Both the position numbers and the translations under genes were made by a program. A DNA stretch of 37,016 bases, from positions 1-37,016 of the forward strand of contig DASZVJ010000194.1 in NCBI GenBank assembly GCA_035547155.1, read 5' to 3'. Shown in pieces: positions 31,650 through 37,016 of this stretch. The notes under the pieces were generated by a model, which was given only the letters and a program-made list of their open reading frames with translations, was not told the DNA's origin and ran no database searches. Positions within the stretch are counted from its first letter, which is position 1. Every line of letters starts with the position of its first letter. Source of the DNA: CAZNMF01 sp035547155 (GTDB taxonomy: Bacteria; Acidobacteriota; Vicinamibacteria; Vicinamibacterales; SCN-69-37).

Positions 31650-32386
31650 TGCGCTATCTCGTCATCAGCGACATCCATGCGAATCGCCAGGCGCTCGACG
31701 CCGTGCTCGCCGACGCGCAGGCCATCGGCTACGACGCCGTGCTGTGCCTCGGGGACCTCGTCGGCTACGGCGCCGATCCGGGCGACGCGATCGCGCGCGT
31801 GCTCGCGCTTCAGCCGGTCGGGCTGATTCGCGGCAATCACGACAAGGTGTGCAGTGGCCTCGAGCCGGCGACGCTCTTCAACGACGTCGCGAAGCACGCG
31901 GCCGAGTGGACGCATGGCGTGCTGACGCCGGCCGAGATCGACGCGCTCGTCGCGCTGCCGCGCGGCCCGCTGCTCGTCGATCCGGCCATCGAGATCTGTC
32001 ACGGCGCGCCGTTCGACGAAGACCACTACATCTTCGGCGCCACGGACGCCGGACGCGCGATGGATGCCGCACGCGCGCGCATCTGCCTGTTCGGCCACAC
32101 GCATCTGCCCGCCGTCTTCACGTCGCCGGCCGATCCGGCGACGCGGCCGTCCGGCGTGGCCGAAGACGAGTTGAAGCTGCCCGTGAGCGGTCCCGTGCTG
32201 ATCAACGTGGGATCGGTCGGCCAGCCGCGCGACGGCGACCCGCGCGCCGCCTACGGCCTGCTCGACATGGCGCGCAAGACCATCCGCCTTCGGCGCGTCG
32301 TCTATGACATCGCCGGCGCGCAGCAGCGCATTCTGGACGTTGGGCTGCCGGCGCGTCTGGCCGATCGACTGGCAAAAGGACAGTAA
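31649..32386 (+). CDS. metallophosphoesterase (YfcE/MJ0936-like calcineurin fold)
   Basis: 245 residues from ATG 31649, which overlaps the aroK stop as TGATG. Metal ligands: D8 and H10 in SDIHAN, D36 in GDLVGYG, N63/H64 in GNHD, a His in EICHGAP and GHTH in LFGHTHLPAVF. These give a complete dimetal site. Such enzymes cleave phosphodiesters or nucleotide phosphates; the substrate is not determinable. It continues the aroK transcription unit and ends five bases before the stop of the convergent ccm operon's last gene. Cytoplasmic; no signal peptide. Confidence 0.92.
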   Translation: MRYLVISDIHANRQALDAVLADAQAIGYDAVLCLGDLVGYGADPGDAIARVLALQPVGLIRGNHDKVCSGLEPATLFNDVAKHAAEWTHGVLTPAEIDALVALPRGPLLVDPAIEICHGAPFDEDHYIFGATDAGRAMDAARARICLFGHTHLPAVFTSPADPATRPSGVAEDELKLPVSGPVLINVGSVGQPRDGDPRAAYGLLDMARKTIRLRRVVYDIAGAQQRILDVGLPARLADRLAKGQ

Positions 32387-32391
32387 GGATC

Positions 32392-32580
32392 TTACGGAGC
32401 CGAGGTGCCGCGATCCTCGCGAGCCGCCGATCGCTTCTCGCGCTGTTCGCGCTTCTTCAACTCCGCGGCGTACGCATCGCGCGCGGCGCGCGAGCCGAGA
32501 ATCCATCCAATCACGATCCCGATCAGCAACACCGCCGGGATGAAGATGAAGTGCGTGGATGGCATCTCGGCGAAGTTCAT
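32392..32580 (-). CDS. 62-residue single-span membrane protein, last gene of ccm operon
   Basis: 62 residues from ATG 32580, overlapping the ccmD-like stop as ATGA. One membrane span (FIFIPAVLLIGIVIGWILG) is followed by a charged, helical tail (ELKKREQREKRSAARED). No recognised motif. It is part of the cytochrome c maturation operon by coupling and could be a small assembly factor, but this is inference. Acidobacterial ccm clusters may carry similar small proteins; I cannot verify that here. Confidence 0.7.
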   Translation of the reverse strand: MNFAEMPSTHFIFIPAVLLIGIVIGWILGSRAARDAYAAELKKREQREKRSAAREDRGTSAP

Positions 32581-32861
32581 CGCGCGGATCCTTTCACTTT
32601 CGACGCGAGCGTCTGGAGGTCGGCGTCGATGCGCCGCATCCGCCGCCAGAGCGTGAATAGATAGACGACGAAGACGATCCAGACGAACGCGTAGGCGATG
32701 AACACGAGCGGCGCAGCCGGGATCTGCTCGCGCTGCAGATCGCCGGGCGCGACGGGCACGAAACGATCCTGCGCCGCCGGCGTCTGCGCAGCCAACGTCA
32801 CGACCAGCGTCGCGAGCACAGCCGGCACGGCCGCCGCCAATCGCCAAAGACGATGCATCAC
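32577..32861 (-). CDS. ccmD: CcmD-family small membrane protein
   Basis: 94 residues. A signal-peptide-like N-terminus is followed by one span with the CcmD pattern, VFIAYAFVWIVFVVYLFTLW then RRMRRID, and an Ala/Lys-rich cytoplasmic tail. CcmD helps release holo-CcmE from the CcmABC haem exporter. GTG 32861 has GGAGG six bases upstream; ATG 32858 is the alternative. The N-terminal extension (about 40 residues before the span) is longer than in proteobacterial CcmD. It sits right after ccmC, one base apart, and overlaps the next gene by ATGA. Confidence 0.82.
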   Translation of the reverse strand: MMHRLWRLAAAVPAVLATLVVTLAAQTPAAQDRFVPVAPGDLQREQIPAAPLVFIAYAFVWIVFVVYLFTLWRRMRRIDADLQTLASKVKGSAR

Positions 32862-32862
32862 G

Positions 32863-33528
32863 TCAGTCCTCCACCGAAAGATAGGCGTCGTCGAGCCACG
32901 CGCGCTGACGCTCGAGGCGCATGCGGATCAGCAGCAGTGCCACGAGCAGGACCGTGAATGCGGCCCAACAGAAATAGAGTGGAATGCCCATCGATACAGG
33001 CAGGTTCGGCAACACGCTCGTCGATGGATGGAGCGTGCGCCACAAGTCGACCGACCAGCGGATGAAGGGCACGAGCACCATGCCGAAGAGTCCCACCGCG
33101 GCAGCGAGCACTTCGCTACCGGCGCCGCCGAAGCGGCGCAACAGCAGATAGGCGTTGAAGACCATCCACATGACGAACGTGCTGGTGATGCGCGCGTCCC
33201 AGGCCCAGTACACGCCCCAGGCCTTTCGTCCCCACAGCGGACCGGTGACGAGCGTCATGATGCCGAACACGACGGTCAGCTCCGCCGCGGACACGGCAAC
33301 GCGATCGGCGCGAGGGTCGCGGCGAAACAGGAACATCGCACTGGCGACGCCGCAAATCAGGGCCGAGATCAACATCGACATCGCCGACGGGAAGTGAAAA
33401 TAGAAAATCCGCTGCACGAGGCCCATCGTCGACTCATCGGGCGCCGTGTCGATGACGAATGGCGCGGCGGCGAACATGGCGCCGGCGATGGCGAGCAGGA
33501 TCGGGACGAGGCGATCACTTCGGCTCAT
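32863..33528 (-). CDS. ccmC: haem exporter subunit CcmC
   Basis: 221 residues with six hydrophobic spans. The tryptophan-rich WWD-type motif reads WGVYWAWDARIT (104-115). The conserved external histidines are H45 in FYFHFP and H167 in TLHPST. These bind haem during transfer to CcmE. Length and topology match CcmC rather than the larger CcmF. It starts with ATG and lies five bases from the ccmB stop. Inner membrane. Confidence 0.93.
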   Translation of the reverse strand: MSRSDRLVPILLAIAGAMFAAAPFVIDTAPDESTMGLVQRIFYFHFPSAMSMLISALICGVASAMFLFRRDPRADRVAVSAAELTVVFGIMTLVTGPLWGRKAWGVYWAWDARITSTFVMWMVFNAYLLLRRFGGAGSEVLAAAVGLFGMVLVPFIRWSVDLWRTLHPSTSVLPNLPVSMGIPLYFCWAAFTVLLVALLLIRMRLERQRAWLDDAYLSVED

Positions 33529-33533
33529 GAGAC

Positions 33534-34214
33534 TTACTCACGCATGGCTGGCGCGAAGGTCCACAGCGCCAGGATGACGAAGACAACGTCAAAGAATATC
33601 AGCATCGCCAGCCAGTTCTGCGCGAGCGCGAGGTCCGGCTCCGTCGAGAAGAGCGCCACCGTCCCCTGCATGCCGCCGATCAACGCCGGCAGCGTCAGCG
33701 GATAGAGCACGATCGGCAGCAGCACGTCGCGCGACGAGGCTCGGACGAGCATCGCGGAGAACAGCGTGCCGACTGCCGCGAAGCCGAGGATGCCGGTGGC
33801 GAGAATGGCCGCGAGCAAGCCAGGCGTGCGAAAGATCGGCGCGTCGAACAGCAGCGCCGACAGCGGCAGGATCACGACGACGATGCCCGTGAGGAACACG
33901 AGCATCGCCATCAGCTTGCCAAGGTAGATCGCCGGCCGCTCGACCGGCGACAGCAGCAGCGCACGCAGCGTGTCGCCCTGACGCTCGCGCTCGAACGTCC
34001 GGCCCAGCGCCAGCGTGCCCGCGAAGACAATCGACACCCACACGATGCCGGCCGCGGCGTGATCGATCGCCCGTCCGTTGTAGACGAACGCGAACGCAAA
34101 GATCAGCAGGCATGCGACGGCAAAGAAGATCGCCGTGTAAATGAGCTCGCGGCTGCGGACCTCGATGCGGAAGTCCTTCCGCGCAATGAGCCACGCGGCG
34201 CGCAACACCCCCAT
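33534..34214 (-). CDS. ccmB: haem exporter permease CcmB
   Basis: 226 residues with six hydrophobic spans: IYTAIFFAVACLLIFAFAFVY, IVWVSIVFAGTLALG, LGKLMAMLVFLTGIVVVIL and others. The FERERQGDTLRALLLSP cytoplasmic loop between spans two and three is the typical ABC-coupling segment of CcmB. It pairs with CcmA to drive haem transfer by CcmC. ATG 34214 overlaps the ccmA stop as TGATG; GTG 34217 one codon earlier is an equally plausible start (GTGA overlap). Confidence 0.93.
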   Translation of the reverse strand: MGVLRAAWLIARKDFRIEVRSRELIYTAIFFAVACLLIFAFAFVYNGRAIDHAAAGIVWVSIVFAGTLALGRTFERERQGDTLRALLLSPVERPAIYLGKLMAMLVFLTGIVVVILPLSALLFDAPIFRTPGLLAAILATGILGFAAVGTLFSAMLVRASSRDVLLPIVLYPLTLPALIGGMQGTVALFSTEPDLALAQNWLAMLIFFDVVFVILALWTFAPAMRE

Positions 34215-34945
34215 CACGCGCGCTCCCGGCTCAGCGCATCGCGATAGCGCTGCCGCAGCGGTCCGGCGCCGGGCATCGGCACGAGACGGCCACTCGACAG
34301 ACAGACGGCCTCGTCGACGACGCCGTCGGCGAGATCGAAGTCGTGCGTCGCCATCACGACGATCGCGCCCGATGTCGCCAGTTGCCGCAGCCGCTCGATC
34401 AACAGCGCCGCGGACGCATCGTCGAGGCCGGTGAAGGGTTCGTCGAGCAGAACGAGCTGCGGACTATGGATCAACGCGCGTTCGAGCGCGAGCCGTTGCC
34501 GCAAGCCGCGTGAGAATGCGCCGACGCGATCGTGTGCGCGATCGGTCAGTCGCGCCTTGTCGAGCGCTCGCGCGACGACCTCACCCGGATTCGGCAGGCC
34601 GTAGAGCCGCGCGAAGAAGAGCAGATTCTCGAAAGCGGTCAGATCGCCGTAGAGAAAGAGATCGTGGCCGAGCACGCCGATGCGCGATCGCAGCGCGTCG
34701 CCCCACTGCTCTGCCGTGCGATCGCCATAGGAAATTGCGCCCGACGAGGGGCGCACGAACGTGGAGAGCACACCGAGCAGCGTCGACTTCCCCGCGCCGT
34801 TCGGACCAAAGAGGCCGGTGACGACGCCAGCCGCACAGTCGAGCGTGACGTTCGCAAGCGCGCGCCGCCGGCCGTAGTGACGGCTGATGCCCTGCAGCCG
34901 GACGCGCGAGAAATCGGACGGGCTGTCTGATGCGGCTGCGCTCAT
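34214..34945 (-). CDS. ccmA: haem exporter ATP-binding protein CcmA
   Basis: 243 residues. Walker A GPNGAGKST (47-55), ABC signature in FSRGLRQRLALERAL (144-158, SRGLRQ in place of LSGGQ as usual for CcmA), Walker B LVLLDEP (164-170) and the H-loop MATHD with H201. It powers the CcmB/CcmC haem exporter. ATG 34945 overlaps the stop of the upstream gene as ATGA; the longer reading upstream is unconserved. Confidence 0.94.
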   Translation of the reverse strand: MSAAASDSPSDFSRVRLQGISRHYGRRRALANVTLDCAAGVVTGLFGPNGAGKSTLLGVLSTFVRPSSGAISYGDRTAEQWGDALRSRIGVLGHDLFLYGDLTAFENLLFFARLYGLPNPGEVVARALDKARLTDRAHDRVGAFSRGLRQRLALERALIHSPQLVLLDEPFTGLDDASAALLIERLRQLATSGAIVVMATHDFDLADGVVDEAVCLSSGRLVPMPGAGPLRQRYRDALSRERA

Positions 34946-35967
34946 GCGGCCCGGCGCCGTGAACCCGGCGCGAACGCCGCCCACAGGCCGATGGCCATGA
35001 TCGTGCCGGCCATCCCCAGCGCGACGTTGCGCGGCCACGCCGCGTGGTGCGGCAGCCCCGTGATGTCGAGCGTGAGCGTCTGCCCCGCCGGCAGCGCCGG
35101 CAGCAGGCCCATGACCAGCGCCTGCCCCTGCTGCACGCCCGTCTGCTTCGTGGTGAGCTGCGGCGACGCGAGATCGAGATCGCCGGTCTTCAGCGCGAAC
35201 ACGCCGAATGCGGCAGAGTCGACCGGCCAGCGTTGCTCGATGTGCGCGACGGCGCCGTCATACGGCAGCGAGTAGGCGATGTTGACGGTCGTCGCTCCAG
35301 GCGCGAACGGGCCGGTGACGACGACGTGCCCGCTGTTGACGACGGCCTGCGGCGACGAGCCGTCCATGATCGTCGCGCCGCGCGCCGCCGATGGGAGATC
35401 AATGTTGAACGTCCGACCGATGTCGACCGGTGACGCCGCCGCGTTGAGGATCTGCACGGCGTAGTAGATGTCGAGCCGATCGTCGGTGAAGTCGGCGACG
35501 ATACGCGAGCTCGGACCGAGCGTGACCTGTCCCTGAATCGCCGGCGTCGCCGCGACTTGCGCGTCACCCGCCGCCACGAGCACGAACCGGATGCCGCTGC
35601 CCGCGATCGTCACGTCCTGCGAGACGAGATGCTCCGCGCCGACGGTCGCCTCCGCTTTGACGTGCGCGCCCGGCGTGAGGCCGCTGATCTGCACGCGGCC
35701 GTCCGCGTCCGTCTTCATGACCGTCGTCTTGCCGTCGACGGTGAACGTCACGTCGACGCCGGACAGGTTGTTCGCAAACGACCCGCGCACGACGCGCACG
35801 GAGACCGAGCCCACCGGCAGATCCGCCGCTGGCAGCGGCACACCGGAGGCTTGACGCAGATCCATCTGCGCTGAGGCCGGCGCGACACCAGCGATCAGAC
35901 ACAGGACAGCGACGACGGCGATACTGCCGGACCGCAGATAGCGAGAGAGCAAGATACGCCGTGTCAT
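34942..35967 (-). CDS. exported carboxypeptidase-regulatory-like protein with C-terminal span, in ccm operon
   Basis: 341 residues from ATG 35967, overlapping the upstream stop as ATGA. A signal peptide ends near APASAQ. An Ig-like carboxypeptidase-regulatory module follows (VSVRVVRGSFANNLSGVDVTF to about HLVSQDVTI), then a second beta-rich part, and a C-terminal membrane span (VALGMAGTIMAIGLWAAF) with an RRRAA tail. Topology: a large periplasmic part anchored by the C-terminal helix. Not a known Ccm component. It is coupled to ccmA and to the zinc-ribbon gene, so it is a probable accessory factor of cytochrome c maturation or respiration in this lineage (inference). Confidence 0.85.
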   Translation of the reverse strand: MTRRILLSRYLRSGSIAVVAVLCLIAGVAPASAQMDLRQASGVPLPAADLPVGSVSVRVVRGSFANNLSGVDVTFTVDGKTTVMKTDADGRVQISGLTPGAHVKAEATVGAEHLVSQDVTIAGSGIRFVLVAAGDAQVAATPAIQGQVTLGPSSRIVADFTDDRLDIYYAVQILNAAASPVDIGRTFNIDLPSAARGATIMDGSSPQAVVNSGHVVVTGPFAPGATTVNIAYSLPYDGAVAHIEQRWPVDSAAFGVFALKTGDLDLASPQLTTKQTGVQQGQALVMGLLPALPAGQTLTLDITGLPHHAAWPRNVALGMAGTIMAIGLWAAFAPGSRRRAA

Positions 35968-36518
35968 CTCTGTTTGGCTCCGCACGCCTTGCAGAAGCGG
36001 GCGTCGGCGTCGTTGGCGGTGCCGCACGCCGTGCAGTACACCGTGGCGGCCGCAGGCACCGCGACACGCGCTGGCGGCTGCGGCTCCGATTCGACAGGCG
36101 CCGCGTCCATCTCTGCGATGAGCGTCATCGCGCGTGTCCGCAGGCGCGATCCGATCTCCGCGAAGTCCGCGTCGCTGACCTTCTTCATCTGATGATCGAA
36201 CTCGAGCTCTTTGATCGAGCGCAGCACCAGCGCCTTGTCGCGCTCGAGCTCGGCGCGCCGGCGGTTGGTCATTGGCGCGCGCGTGTGCGTCGCCAGGCCG
36301 AAGAAGCCCGCGAGCGCGTAGTGGAACGCCGCGCCGGCCGCGCCCGCGGCGAGAATCGTCGCGCTCAACAGGAACAGCGCCATCGGCTCCGTGTGATGCG
36401 AGGCGATCACCGCCCACGTCGCTCCGGCCATCGACAGAATGAAGTAGAAGTGCCAGGGCTGGAAGCTGGACGCGCTGTCCGCGTGGCCGGGGTCAGTCGA
36501 GCTCTCGGAGCTCATCAT
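35964..36518 (-). CDS. zinc-ribbon membrane protein, in ccm operon
   Basis: 184 residues from ATG 36518, with GAGG nine bases upstream. Two hydrophobic spans (FYFILSMAGATWAVIAS; ALFLLSATILAAGAAGAAFHYA), a long charged helix (residues about 95-140), and a C-terminal zinc ribbon CTACG-x8-FCKACG. The zinc ribbon points to the cytoplasm if both spans are real. No function recognised. It overlaps ccmH by 26 bases and the next gene by ATGA. The presence of a zinc ribbon next to ccmH and ccmA is unusual and unexplained. Confidence 0.82.
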   Translation of the reverse strand: MMSSESSTDPGHADSASSFQPWHFYFILSMAGATWAVIASHHTEPMALFLLSATILAAGAAGAAFHYALAGFFGLATHTRAPMTNRRRAELERDKALVLRSIKELEFDHQMKKVSDADFAEIGSRLRTRAMTLIAEMDAAPVESEPQPPARVAVPAAATVYCTACGTANDADARFCKACGAKQR

Positions 36519-36975
36519 CGAGTCGATCCTCGAGGTCGGGACGTGTAGACGCGACAGGAGGCTCAGGCACGATAGCGTCTTTGCGACGTGCCCAGCGCAC
36601 CGCCACGCCGCCGACAAGCCCGATCCCGGCCAGTCCAATGCCGTACGGCAGCGCCCACGCCAGGCGATTGAACGCGCTGTCGGGCGGCTGCGACAGGATG
36701 TCCGAGCCGTATTCCTTCACGAACTCCGCCAGAATTTGATCGCGCGTCAGGCCCTGCGCAATCAGCGCCTTCAGCTTGGCCCGCTGACCCGCTTTGCCCT
36801 CGCAGTTCGGCATGCCGCACGTGCCCGCCGACAACCGGCATCCGCCGCACGTGCACTGAATCTCGCCCATCAGCTCGCGCTCGAGCGCCGACTGCTGTTC
36901 GACGACGCCTTCCTGCGCGCGAAGACCGACGGCGGGCAGCGCCAGCATCATGAGCAGGATCAGCGACGTCGTCAC
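36493..36975 (-). CDS. ccmH: cytochrome c-type biogenesis protein CcmH-like
   Basis: 160 residues from GTG 36975. Signal peptide to about residue 21, a Cys-rich head, a three-helix body (KLKALIAQGLTRDQILAEFV and YGSDILSQPP), and a C-terminal span (YGIGLAGIGLVGGVAVRW) with an acidic tail. CcmH reduces apocytochrome cysteines with CcmG. The canonical LRCxxC is replaced by IQCTCGGC: Cys41, 43 and 46, plus 53 and 58, so the CxxC is C43-C46. The start is GTG 36975 because the preceding frame appears to end in GTGA; GTG 36990 is the alternative. Confidence 0.88.
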   Translation of the reverse strand: MTTSLILLMMLALPAVGLRAQEGVVEQQSALERELMGEIQCTCGGCRLSAGTCGMPNCEGKAGQRAKLKALIAQGLTRDQILAEFVKEYGSDILSQPPDSAFNRLAWALPYGIGLAGIGLVGGVAVRWARRKDAIVPEPPVASTRPDLEDRLDDELRELD

Positions 36976-37016
36976 CGCGCTCTCGGGCACGCGGCTCGTC
37001 GCGAACGCAAGCGCGC
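36972..37016 (-). CDS. 3' end of an upstream gene of the ccm operon (partial)
   Basis: Fourteen open codons end at TGA 36974-36972, overlapping the GTG start of the CcmH gene as GTGA. This matches the coupling seen elsewhere in the operon. The sequence is too short to identify; ccmG is expected here. Low certainty. Confidence 0.3.
   Translation of the reverse strand, partial: ARLRSRRAACPRAR

Noticed and set aside
1..37016. tRNA, rRNA, CRISPR arrays, insertion sequences, attachment sites
   Set aside because: I looked for CCA-ending cloverleaf patterns, short direct repeats with even spacing and transposase motifs, and saw none. A covariance-model search would be decisive.

Overview
The window is GC-rich bacterial chromosomal DNA. 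It is packed with short-spaced genes and no intergenic gap exceeds about 160 bases. The gene content suggests an uncultured Acidobacteriota (Vicinamibacteria-like) or similar soil/sediment Gram-negative. It has outer-membrane barrels, many lipoproteins, a system I cytochrome c maturation operon with a CcmD-family protein, HYR-SGNH lipoproteins, frequent GTG/TTG starts and many 4-bp stop/start overlaps. This placement is inference from content only. I saw no rRNA, tRNA, insertion sequence, phage or CRISPR.

Layout. (1) 1-6155: housekeeping and mixed genes. These are a partial larC (nickel-pincer cofactor) coupled to radC, a divergent small lipoprotein, dapF with a methyltransferase, a GlpD-like FAD oxidoreductase, and an outer-membrane protein. 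(2) 6259-12279, minus strand: a tight seven-gene run read from 12279 downward. In transcription order it is GT4 glycosyltransferase, methyltransferase, SDR epimerase, hexapeptide acyltransferase, second GT4, ttcA and dtd. (3) 12361-16267: an LPG-synthase-type membrane protein, a large GT-C-like membrane protein and a polysaccharide-deacetylase-like protein. (4) 16275-21149, minus: two tandem HYR-SGNH esterase lipoproteins followed by two tandem fibronectin-III-like lipoproteins that share an unrecognised C-terminal domain. (5) 21279-28782: a Wzx-type flippase, GT4, GT2, a beta-barrel protein, a polyprenyl-phosphate-type GT2, a DedA-like protein and a second GT-C-like protein. (6) 28849-32386: an outer-membrane protein, an IMPase with an RsbW-like kinase, a divergent short aromatic leader ORF with shikimate kinase, and a phosphoesterase. 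(7) 32392-37016, minus: a cytochrome c maturation operon (ccmH, two accessory genes, ccmA, ccmB, ccmC, ccmD-like, a small membrane protein).

Working together. Blocks 2, 3 and 5 hold the parts of a surface glycan pathway: glycosyltransferases on the cytoplasmic and lipid-linked side, a flippase, acyl and methyl decoration, and a deacetylase. The exported SGNH and FN3 lipoproteins of block 4 sit between them and are natural candidates for modifying or binding the product outside the cell. Block 7 builds the haem exporter and part of the haem-ligation machinery; ccmE, ccmF and ccmG are not in view and probably lie beyond the right edge.

The most interesting unexplained features are these: the paired FN3 lipoproteins with a new-looking ~128-residue domain, one of them between its own near-consensus promoter and intrinsic terminator; a hairpin that buries the ribosome-binding site and start codon of one SGNH gene; a 34-codon Phe/Trp-containing leader ORF overlapping aroK; and two uncharacterised genes embedded in the ccm operon.
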